Shown here: in pieces, positions 43,231-50,754 of the stretch
Position numbering within the stretch: position 1 is the first letter of the stretch
Layout of the letters: every line of letters starts with the position of its first letter
Assembly: GCF_004353905.1 (NCBI RefSeq)
Contig: NZ_SMOD01000003.1
Coordinates: forward strand, 338,774-402,773
From: Paraburkholderia guartelaensis
GTDB lineage: Bacteria; Pseudomonadota; Gammaproteobacteria; Burkholderiales; Burkholderiaceae
DNA: 64,000 nucleotides
Reading direction: 5' to 3'
Made by a program: the position numbers and the translations under genes
The notes under the pieces: model-generated
Told to the model about the DNA's origin: nothing
What the model saw: only the letters and a program-made list of their open reading frames with translations
Database searches by the model: none

Positions 43231-44370
43231 ATGGCCCTCATCAACTACGTCACGCAGATTCAGTTCGACTTTGGCGCCATTCGTCTGCTCAAGAACGAAT
43301 GCGAACGCGTGGGCATCAGCCGGCCGTTGATCGTCACGGACAAGGGCGTACGCGCGGCTGGGATCATCGATAGCGTGCTTGGCGCGCTGGAAGGCGTTGC
43401 GCCTGCAACGATCTACGACGGCACCCCGCCCAATCCGAACGAAGCGGCGGTGCGCGAGGCCGTGGCGGCCTACCGTGCCGGCGAATGCGACGGCATCGTT
43501 GCCGTTGGCGGCGGTTCGGCAATCGATCTCGCCAAAGGCGTCGCCGTTTGCGCTACGCATGAAGGACCGCTGCAACGCTTCGCCGTGATCGAAGGCGGCG
43601 CGGCCAACATCACGGCAAAGACGGCCCCGGTGATCGCCGTGCCGACGACTGCGGGCACCGGCAGCGAAGTGGGGCGCGGCGCGATTCTGATTCTCGACGA
43701 TGGCCGCAAGGTCGGCGTGATCTCGCCTTACGTCGTGCCGCGTGTGGCGATTTGCGACCCCGAACTCACGCTGGGCTTGCCGCCCGTTTTGACGGCGGCG
43801 ACGGGCATGGATGCCATCGCACATTGCATGGAGACCTTCCTCGCGCCCGCCTTCAATCCTCCCGCGGACGGCATTGCGCTGGATGGATTGTGGCGCGCGT
43901 GGCGCCACATCGAGCGCGCGACGCGCGATGGCGGCGACCGCGTGGCGCGGCTGAACATGATGAGCGCGTCGATGCAGGGCGCGCTTGCGTTCCAGAAGGG
44001 TTTGGGTTGCGTGCACAGCCTGAGCCATTCGCTCGGCGGCATCAACCCGCGTTTGCATCATGGGACGCTGAACGCGATCTTTCTGCCGGCTGTCCTGCGG
44101 TTCAACGAAGAAGCGCCTTCGGTGCGCGAGGAAGGCAAGCTCAACCGTCTGGCGACGGCGATGGGGCTAGGCAGCGGCGCCGAAGTGGCGCCCGCCGTGC
44201 GCACGATGACCGAGCGCCTCGGCTTGCCGACGGGCCTCGCGCAGCTTGGCGTGAACGCTGAGATGTTCCCCGAGATCATCAAGGGTGCGCTCAAGGATCA
44301 CAGCCACAAGACCAATCCGCGCGAGGCCTCCGAAGACGATTACCGCGCCATGCTCGCATCGTCGATGTAA
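43231..44370 (+). CDS. Iron-containing (type III) alcohol dehydrogenase
   Basis: A 379-aa metal-dependent dehydrogenase with the NAD-binding GGGSAIDLAKG, the Fe/Zn ligand region (MDAIAHCMETFL, GCVHSLSHSLGG... LHHGTLNAI) and a C-terminal His-rich tail. The His and Asp ligands (Asp in TGMDAIAH and His in CVHSLSHSL, HHG) are in place. Related enzymes act on 4-hydroxybutyrate, lactaldehyde or glycerol. The divergent LysR is the likely activator. Confidence 0.87.
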   Translation: MALINYVTQIQFDFGAIRLLKNECERVGISRPLIVTDKGVRAAGIIDSVLGALEGVAPATIYDGTPPNPNEAAVREAVAAYRAGECDGIVAVGGGSAIDLAKGVAVCATHEGPLQRFAVIEGGAANITAKTAPVIAVPTTAGTGSEVGRGAILILDDGRKVGVISPYVVPRVAICDPELTLGLPPVLTAATGMDAIAHCMETFLAPAFNPPADGIALDGLWRAWRHIERATRDGGDRVARLNMMSASMQGALAFQKGLGCVHSLSHSLGGINPRLHHGTLNAIFLPAVLRFNEEAPSVREEGKLNRLATAMGLGSGAEVAPAVRTMTERLGLPTGLAQLGVNAEMFPEIIKGALKDHSHKTNPREASEDDYRAMLASSM

Positions 44371-44386
44371 CACGGCGCGGCTACGG

Positions 44387-44815
44387 TCAAGCGCAAGCGC
44401 GCGCTTCGGTGAGCGTCTTGAGGCGATCGAGTCCCGCGCGATACAGCACCTCGTAATGCCCGGCAAGCGAAGCGGCCTGATGGGCATCGCGCGGCTCGAA
44501 TTGGCTCGCCCATGTGACGGCCGTTCTGCCCGCATCGATTTGCCGGGCGGAAAGCGTCGCCACGTAGTTCGATACGGGATCGGGACCTTCGACGATCGCG
44601 TAGCGATAGAACGTTTGCGACGCACTGTGTTCGAGCAGTTCCTCGACGATGATCGCGCCGCCCATGGCTTCGAGGTGACGAATGCGGCCGCCGTCCGAAA
44701 GCCGCGACGAGCGCACGAATTCGAGCCACGCGGGCAGGCCGTTGAAATCGCCGAGCATCGCCCAGACCGACTCGAGGGGCGCTGCGATTTCGATGGATAC
44801 ACTAACGTTAGCCAT
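44387..44815 (-). CDS. SRPBCC-family protein
   Basis: A 142-aa SRPBCC/polyketide-cyclase-like protein with the characteristic N-terminus IEIAAPLESVWAMLGDFNGLPAWLEFV and later GGRIRHLEA. These bind hydrophobic small molecules in a helix-grip pocket. GAAGGAAG precedes the ATG. It is downstream of dkgB and the MFS gene on the same strand, gap 50 bp, and convergent with the alcohol dehydrogenase by 16 bp. Confidence 0.82.
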   Translation of the reverse strand: MANVSVSIEIAAPLESVWAMLGDFNGLPAWLEFVRSSRLSDGGRIRHLEAMGGAIIVEELLEHSASQTFYRYAIVEGPDPVSNYVATLSARQIDAGRTAVTWASQFEPRDAHQAASLAGHYEVLYRAGLDRLKTLTEARACA

Positions 44816-44865
44816 AATTTCTTCCTTCGAATTTAGGAAATTGCCGCCGACGCTTCAAGCCCGCC

Positions 44866-45672
44866 TTAGTCCCACTGCGGGGCGAGGCCGGCGGGGCTCA
44901 CTTCACGGCCGTTGCGTTCGAGCGCGGCGATCTGCGCCATGTCGTCGTCCGTCAGTTCCAGGGTCTGCGCGAGCAGGTTGCTGGCCAGGTTCTCGCGCTT
45001 CGTCGAAGAGGGAATCACGGAGTAGTTCAGGCGCAGCGCCCAGGCGAGTGCGACTTGAGCGGGCGTGGCATGGCGGCGTTCGGCAATCGCACGGATGACC
45101 GGATCGCCGAGCACCTTGCCATAGGCGAGCGTCATGTACGACGTCACGTGAATGCCTTCCTGCTTCAGGAAGTCAACGAGCTTGTGGCTCTGCAAATACG
45201 GGCTCAATTCGATCTGGTTGGTGGCGATGTTGCCTTTGCCGACCACCGCGATGGCCTGCTTCGTCAGTTCGATATTGAAATTGGAAATACCGATCTGTCT
45301 CGTGAGCCCTTGTGATTTCGCTTCGGCCAGTGCGCTCATGAATTCTTCGAGCGGCACGCCGTTGCTGGGCGCGGGCCAGTGAATCAGCGTGAGATCGACT
45401 TCGTCGGTGCGCAGCTTCTGCAGGCTTTCCTTCAAGCTCGGCACGAGCTTTTCTCGCGAGTAGTTATCGACCCAGATCTTGGTCGTGAGAAAGAGATCGT
45501 CGCGCGCAATGCCGGAAGCAGCGATCGCTTCGCCAACTTCGGCTTCGTTGCCGTAGATCTGCGCGGTGTCGATGGCGCGGTAGCCGACTTCGAGGCCGTT
45601 ACGCACGGAATCGATGACAACCTGGCCTTGCAGGCGGAATGTACCGAGGCCGAATGCGGGAATCTTGCTCAT
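44866..45672 (-). CDS. dkgB: 2,5-diketo-D-gluconate reductase B-like aldo/keto reductase
   Basis: A 268-aa NADPH-dependent aldo/keto reductase, closely similar throughout to E. coli DkgB: start [12 protein letters not shown], catalytic Asp/Tyr in [11 protein letters not shown], Lys in LTTKIWVDN, His in LIHWPAP, and cofactor block [10 protein letters not shown] ending [10 protein letters not shown]. It reduces 2-keto sugars and reactive aldehydes such as methylglyoxal. GGAGAGCAAC precedes the start. It lies between an MFS gene and the SRPBCC gene, with a YafC-like LysR gene divergent, echoing the E. coli yafC-dkgB order. Confidence 0.93.
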   Translation of the reverse strand: MSKIPAFGLGTFRLQGQVVIDSVRNGLEVGYRAIDTAQIYGNEAEVGEAIAASGIARDDLFLTTKIWVDNYSREKLVPSLKESLQKLRTDEVDLTLIHWPAPSNGVPLEEFMSALAEAKSQGLTRQIGISNFNIELTKQAIAVVGKGNIATNQIELSPYLQSHKLVDFLKQEGIHVTSYMTLAYGKVLGDPVIRAIAERRHATPAQVALAWALRLNYSVIPSSTKRENLASNLLAQTLELTDDDMAQIAALERNGREVSPAGLAPQWD

Positions 45673-45721
45673 GTTGCTCTCCACAGAAAAATGATTGGGT
45701 TACCTAATCGAAAATGATGAT

Positions 45722-46954
45722 TTAACGCGAGCGCCGATTGATGACGATCTGGACGACGACGAGCGCAACGCCGCCAAGCGCGATGAGCGCCCCGACGATC
45801 GGCACCGCGCCGTAGCCGAGGCCGGCCGAGAGTGCCGCGCTGCCCGCGGCGGCGCCCAGCGCGTTGCCGAGATTGAACGCGCCGACATTGACGGACGAGG
45901 CGAGCCCCGGCGCTTCGTGAGCGGCGCGCATCACGCGCATTTGCAGCGGGGGGACCACCGCAAAGGTCGCGATGCCCCACACGAGCAGGGCAGCCGCCGC
46001 ACCCACATGCGTCGCGGCCAGCGCCGGGAACGCGAGCATCACGACGATCAGCAGCGCGAGGAAACCCAGCAGCGTGCCGTCGAGCGAGCGGTCGGCGAGA
46101 CGCCCGCCCAGCGCGTTGCCGATGGAAAAGCCCACACCGATCAGCACGAGCATGGCGGTCACGAAGCCAGGCGTCGCGCCCGTGAGATGCGTGAGCGTGG
46201 GCGTGACATAGGTGTAGAGCGTGAACATTGCGCCCGCGCCGAGCACCGTGGTCGCGAGCGCGCCCAGCACCACCGGGCGCGTGAGCACGCCGAGTTCGGC
46301 GCGCAGGTTGGGCATTTCGCCCGCCTCGCCTTTCGGCAGCGCGGCCCACAAGCCGGCGATGGCGAGCGCGCCGAGCCCGGCGGTCGCGGCGAACGACATG
46401 CGCCAGCCGATCGTCTCGCCGAGCCACGTGGCCGCGGGCACGCCGCCGATGTTCGCGATGGTGAGCCCCATGAACATCGTCGCGACGGCGCTCGCCTGGC
46501 GCTCGCGCGGCACGAAGCTCGCGGCGACCACCGAGCCGATGCCGAAGAACGCGCCGTGATTCAGGCTCGTGACGAGCCGCGCGAGCAGCAGCGTGGTGTA
46601 GTCGGGGGCGATGGCGGAAAGCAGGTTGCCGAGCGTGAAGATGCCCATCAGCGCCATGAGCGCGGTGCGCCGCGGCCAGCGGGCGAGGGCGAGCGTCATG
46701 AGCGGCGCGCCCAGCATCACGCCGATTGCGTAGGCACTGATCAGCATGCCGGCGCTGGGGATCGACACGTGCACGCCCTCGGCGATCACGGGCAGAAGGC
46801 CCATCGGCGAGAATTCGGTCGTGCCGATACCGAATGCGCCAACGGCGAGCGCAAGGAGCGGCAAGGCGGCGCCGCGCTTCGCCGGCGGGTTGGCGGGTTG
46901 CTGCTGGCGGGCCGGGCGGCCCGCGGCGGGTAGACTGAGGTCGCGTTCGAGCAT
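45722..46954 (-). CDS. MFS transporter (arabinose-efflux/YdhP type)
   Basis: A 410-aa, 12-TM permease with the DHA1 sequence FGIGTTEFSPMGLLPVIAEG, a pattern typical of AraJ/YdhP/SotB sugar and drug efflux pumps. It has a Pro/Gln/Ala-rich N-tail, a linker-like region (PKGEAGEMPNLRAEL) between halves and a short C-tail. It is first in the unit with dkgB and SRPBCC; the LysR gene at 47065 is divergent across 110 bp. Confidence 0.85.
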   Translation of the reverse strand: MLERDLSLPAAGRPARQQQPANPPAKRGAALPLLALAVGAFGIGTTEFSPMGLLPVIAEGVHVSIPSAGMLISAYAIGVMLGAPLMTLALARWPRRTALMALMGIFTLGNLLSAIAPDYTTLLLARLVTSLNHGAFFGIGSVVAASFVPRERQASAVATMFMGLTIANIGGVPAATWLGETIGWRMSFAATAGLGALAIAGLWAALPKGEAGEMPNLRAELGVLTRPVVLGALATTVLGAGAMFTLYTYVTPTLTHLTGATPGFVTAMLVLIGVGFSIGNALGGRLADRSLDGTLLGFLALLIVVMLAFPALAATHVGAAAALLVWGIATFAVVPPLQMRVMRAAHEAPGLASSVNVGAFNLGNALGAAAGSAALSAGLGYGAVPIVGALIALGGVALVVVQIVINRRSR

Positions 46955-47030
46955 GGCTTCGTGCCTGGTTGGGCATCGGTGAGTTGGGACCGCTGCATTG
47001 TGCGGGTTTTACTTTTGACTAAAAACTGGG

Positions 47031-47043
47031 CTATAAACCATAG
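47031..47043. promoter_or_regulatory. LysR-type palindrome
   Basis: CTAT-AAACC-ATAG, an inverted repeat in the 110-bp divergent gap between the MFS/dkgB unit and the LysR gene, 22 bp before the LysR start. It could serve as the LysR recognition half; no full T-N11-A box is scored. Confidence 0.4.
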
Positions 47044-47064
47044 TGTTTTGAATTCAAATCAAGA

Positions 47065-47988
47065 ATGAAGATCACTCTGGACGAACTTCAGGCGTTTGCC
47101 ACGGTGGTGGACAGCGGCTCCATCACGGCGGCGGCGCAACAGCTGGATCTCACGGTGTCCGCCACGAGCAGGACGCTCGCGCGGCTCGAAGAGAAGCTCA
47201 AAACCACGCTGTTGCGCAGAACCACGCGGCGGCTGGAGCTTACGGAGGAGGGCAAGGCCTTCCTGCACAACGCGCGGGCCATCATCGAGTCGGTGGAGGG
47301 CGCCGAGGAGCAGATGCTCGCGCGGCGCGAGATGCCGGCGGGGCGTTTGCGCGTGGATGCGGCGTCGCCCTTCATGCTCCACGTGGTCGTGCCGCTCGTG
47401 CAGGGCTATCGCGAGCGCTATCCGCAGGTGGAACTGGAACTGAACAGCAATGAGGGCATTATCGACTTGCTGGAGCGGCGCACCGATGTGGCGATCCGTA
47501 TCGGCCGGCTGAAGGACTCCACGCTGCATAGCCGGTTGATCGGCAATAGCCGCATCCGCGTGCTCGCGAGCCCGCAGTATCTGGCGGCGCACGGCCGGCC
47601 TGCGCGCGTGGAGGATCTAGGCAAGCATGCGCTGCTCGGCTTCACTCAGCCCGAAGCGCTCAACGTTTGGCCGCTCACCGGCGGCGATGGCGAGCCTCTG
47701 CGCATCGAGCCCGATGTGTGGTCGTCGAGCGGCGAGACTTTGCGGCAACTCGCGCTTGCGGGCGTGGGCATCGTCTGTCTTTCGGATTTCATGACGGCGC
47801 AGGACCGCGCGAACGGCAGCCTCGTGCAGGTGCTGCCGCGTCAGACGCAGGATGTCCGGCAGCCCATTCACGCCGTGTACTACCGCAACACGGCGATTTC
47901 GGCGCGCATCGTGTCGTTCGTCGATTATCTGGTCGAGGCCGTGCGCGCCACAGAGTTTGGCGGCCCGGCGCCGCGCCGGGGCGCGTGA
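47065..47988 (+). CDS. LysR-family regulator (YafC-like)
   Basis: A 307-aa LysR protein with HTH LQAFATVVDSGSITAAAQQL and LTVSATSRTLARLEEKL. It belongs to the same subgroup as E. coli YafC, which is also divergent from or adjacent to dkgB. It likely controls the MFS-dkgB-SRPBCC unit across the gap. Confidence 0.88.
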   Translation: MKITLDELQAFATVVDSGSITAAAQQLDLTVSATSRTLARLEEKLKTTLLRRTTRRLELTEEGKAFLHNARAIIESVEGAEEQMLARREMPAGRLRVDAASPFMLHVVVPLVQGYRERYPQVELELNSNEGIIDLLERRTDVAIRIGRLKDSTLHSRLIGNSRIRVLASPQYLAAHGRPARVEDLGKHALLGFTQPEALNVWPLTGGDGEPLRIEPDVWSSSGETLRQLALAGVGIVCLSDFMTAQDRANGSLVQVLPRQTQDVRQPIHAVYYRNTAISARIVSFVDYLVEAVRATEFGGPAPRRGA

Positions 47989-48001
47989 GTGGCGCCAGGC
48001 G

Positions 48002-48916
48002 TTATCGCGGCTTCAAAACCGTCGTCATATATTCCGTCGCGAATTCGATAAAGGCCTGCACGCGCAGCGGCAGCCGCCTTTGCACGGGAAAGACGATTTG
48101 CGCGGCGAGCGGTTTCGCGTGCCATTTCGGCAAGACGCGCACGAGGCGGCCCGAGATCAGATCCTCTTCGATCAGCCATTCCGGCAACACGGCCAGGCCC
48201 AGCCCCATGCGCGCGGCCTCGCGCATGCTCGTCACCCCTTCCGAAATCATCACGGGCTCGATCTGCAACGTATGCGTTGCCGCCCCCGAATACAGCGTGA
48301 CATCTCTCGAACCGCCGAATTGCCGGCTTGAAAGTGCGATCCACGGTAAGGCCTGGAGACTTTCCGGCTTGCTGGCGAGCTTGTGATCCTTGAGGAAGGC
48401 AGGCGAGGCGACCGGATAGCGCCGGATCTCGCCCAGCGAGCGCGCAACGACACGATCGTCAGTGAGCGCGCCAGCGACGATACCCGCGTCGCAGCCTTCT
48501 TCGATCATGTGCAGCGGGCGGTTCGAATACGCCAGTTCCATTCTCACTGCCGGGTTCACCTGAATAAAGCTGCTGATCATCCGGCTCACCACGGACTGGC
48601 CAAAGTCGATCGTGGAGAACACGCGGATATTGCCGCTCAGCGCGCTCTGATCGCGCCGCATGCGCTGCCCGGCCTCCTCGGCGAGCGCGAGCAGCGCCTG
48701 TGCGTCGGCAAGGAACTGGTGGCCGACTTCCGTGAGGCTCATGCGGTGTGTGTCGCGCCGCAGCAGCGCCGCGCCGCATTGATCTTCGAGTGAGCGCAAC
48801 TGGCGGCTCAGCGTGGGCTGGCTCAGATTCAGCTTGCGCGCCGCCGCGGAGATGCTGCCGCTCTCCACGATGGCAACGAAGGCCTGCAGCAGGCTCAGGT
48901 CGTTGAAGATGGTCAT
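48002..48916 (-). CDS. LysR-family transcriptional regulator
   Basis: A 304-aa LysR protein: HTH FNDLSLLQAFVAIVESGSIS and LSQPTLSRQLRSLEDQ, with effector-binding domain. It is divergent from the SDR pair starting at 49034, across 117 bp, and is their likely regulator. It is convergent with the LysR at 47065, 13 bp apart. Confidence 0.87.
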   Translation of the reverse strand: MTIFNDLSLLQAFVAIVESGSISAAARKLNLSQPTLSRQLRSLEDQCGAALLRRDTHRMSLTEVGHQFLADAQALLALAEEAGQRMRRDQSALSGNIRVFSTIDFGQSVVSRMISSFIQVNPAVRMELAYSNRPLHMIEEGCDAGIVAGALTDDRVVARSLGEIRRYPVASPAFLKDHKLASKPESLQALPWIALSSRQFGGSRDVTLYSGAATHTLQIEPVMISEGVTSMREAARMGLGLAVLPEWLIEEDLISGRLVRVLPKWHAKPLAAQIVFPVQRRLPLRVQAFIEFATEYMTTVLKPR

Positions 48917-49033
48917 ACGCGGGGAGCATAACCGATATTCTGGCTATGCGGCTACCGTCGAACGTTGCCTGGCGGGAAGATGCACCCATCGCATCACGTT
49001 GCATCAGCCACCCAACCGAAACGGAGAGTCACC

Positions 49034-49786
49034 ATGAGCACGCAAGCCAACGCCAGCAAAGTCGCGATCGTTACCGGCGCTTCCCGCGGTATCGGCGCAT
49101 CGATCGCCAGACGCCTCGCCGGCGAAGGCGTCGCAGTCATCGTCAACTACGCCGGCCGCGCGGCGGACGCGAATGCGGTCGTGGAGGAAATCAAGGCTGC
49201 AGGCGGTCGCGCCGCGGCGATTCAGGCAGACGTGGCCGTGCCCGCCCAGGTGGCCGCGATGTTCGACCAGGCCATTACGCTCTTTGGCGGCGTGGATATC
49301 GTGGTGAACAACGCGGGCATCATGCAGCCGGGCCTCGTCAATCTGGCCGATACCGACGACGCGCTGTTCGACCGGCTCGTCGCGATCAACCTCAAGGGCA
49401 CCTTCAATACGCTGCGCATTGCCGCGAAGAAGCTGCGCGAGGGCGGCCGCATCGTCAACTTTTCGAGCAGCATCCAGGCGCTCGCGCTGCCGGGCTACTC
49501 GGTGTACGCCGCCACCAAGGCCGGCGTGGAAGCGATGACCAACATCTTCGCCAAGGAACTGCGCGGCCGCAATATCACCGTGAATGCGGTTGCCCCCGGA
49601 CCTACCGCAACCGAACTGTTTCTCAAGGACAAGACGCCCGAGCAGATCGAGCGCCTCGCGAAGATGCCGCCGCTCGAGCGGCTTGGTCAGGCGGACGACA
49701 TCGCCGAGGTGGTCTCGTTCCTCGTCGGCAGCGGCGCAGGCTGGATCGACGGTCAAACCATCCGCGTAAACGGCGGCATCGTTTGA
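49034..49786 (+). CDS. Short-chain dehydrogenase/reductase
   Basis: A 250-aa classical SDR: TGASRGIGASIA, VVNNAGIMQ, Ser in IVNFSSSIQ, and YAATKAGVEAM active site with Tyr and Lys. CGGAGAG lies five bases before the ATG at 49034. It is followed by a second SDR at 40 bp. Confidence 0.88.
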   Translation: MSTQANASKVAIVTGASRGIGASIARRLAGEGVAVIVNYAGRAADANAVVEEIKAAGGRAAAIQADVAVPAQVAAMFDQAITLFGGVDIVVNNAGIMQPGLVNLADTDDALFDRLVAINLKGTFNTLRIAAKKLREGGRIVNFSSSIQALALPGYSVYAATKAGVEAMTNIFAKELRGRNITVNAVAPGPTATELFLKDKTPEQIERLAKMPPLERLGQADDIAEVVSFLVGSGAGWIDGQTIRVNGGIV

Positions 49787-49826
49787 TGTCCTGATCACGC
49801 GTTCCACTACGAACAAGGAGCCCGTC

Positions 49827-50732
49827 ATGAAGAAGATCATTGTCGTTACCGGCGCATCCAGCGGTTTTGGCCGCCTCGCCGCCGCAGCACTCGCCAACGC
49901 CGGCCATACCGTCTACGCGTCGATGCGCGCGACCGCCGGGCGCAACGCTCCGGTCGTCGCACAGATGGCCGAATTCTCACAGCACAACGGCGTGGCTCTG
50001 CGCACCGTCGAACTCGACGTGCAGTCGCAGGCGTCCGTGGATGCGGGCATCGCCCGCGTAATCGCCGAAAGCGGGCGTATCGATGTGATCGTCCACAACG
50101 CGGGCCACATGGCCTTCGGGCCGGCCGAAGCGTTCAGCCCGGAACAGTATGCGCACCTGTACGACATCAACGTGCTGGGCACGCAGCGGGTGAACCGCGC
50201 GGTGCTGCCGCACATGCGCGAGCGGCGGGAGGGTCTGGTGGTGTGGGTGTCGAGCAGCAGTTCCGCAGGCGGCACGCCGCCTTACCTCGCGCCGTATTTC
50301 GCGGCGAAGGCCGCCATGGACGCGATTGCCGTTCAGTACGCGCGCGAGCTTTCGCGCTGGGGCATCGAAACGTCGATCATCGTGCCGGGCGCGTTTACCT
50401 CGGGCACGAATCACTTTGCGCATGCGGGCAGCCCGGAAGACAAGGGCGTGGTCGCGGCTTATGAAGCCGGCCCCTATGCCGGGTTCGGCGAGCAGATCCA
50501 GAAGGCGTTCGCCGCCATCGTGCCGCCAGAAGCCGACGTGGGCCTCGTGGCCGAGGCCATCGTCGATGTGGTCGATGCTCCCTTCGGGAAGCGGCCGTTC
50601 CGGGTGCACATAGACCCGACCCAGGACGGTGCGGACGTCGGCTTTGCCGTACTGGACCGCGTGAGGGCGGAGATGCTGCATCGCGTGGGCATGTCCGACC
50701 TGCTCGCGCCGCGCCCGCATGGCGACGCGTGA
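49827..50732 (+). CDS. Short-chain dehydrogenase/reductase (NAD(P)-dependent oxidoreductase)
   Basis: A 301-aa SDR: TGASSGFGRLAAAAL, HNAGHMAFG, Ser in WVSSSSSAG, active site PYFAAKAAMDAI. The extra length and the C-terminal DAPFGKRPFRVHIDP are typical of the larger SDR oxidoreductase group. AAGGAG precedes the ATG. It forms an operon with the SDR upstream and converges with the GGDEF-EAL gene after 22 bp. Confidence 0.87.
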   Translation: MKKIIVVTGASSGFGRLAAAALANAGHTVYASMRATAGRNAPVVAQMAEFSQHNGVALRTVELDVQSQASVDAGIARVIAESGRIDVIVHNAGHMAFGPAEAFSPEQYAHLYDINVLGTQRVNRAVLPHMRERREGLVVWVSSSSSAGGTPPYLAPYFAAKAAMDAIAVQYARELSRWGIETSIIVPGAFTSGTNHFAHAGSPEDKGVVAAYEAGPYAGFGEQIQKAFAAIVPPEADVGLVAEAIVDVVDAPFGKRPFRVHIDPTQDGADVGFAVLDRVRAEMLHRVGMSDLLAPRPHGDA

Positions 50733-50754
50733 TGCGAGAAGCGGCGAGGCGCGC

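Noticed and set aside
45669..46976. Second long minus-strand frame overlapping the MFS gene at 45722-46954
   Set aside because: Its sequence is Arg/Ala/His-rich low complexity, while the overlapping frame is a clear 12-TM permease.
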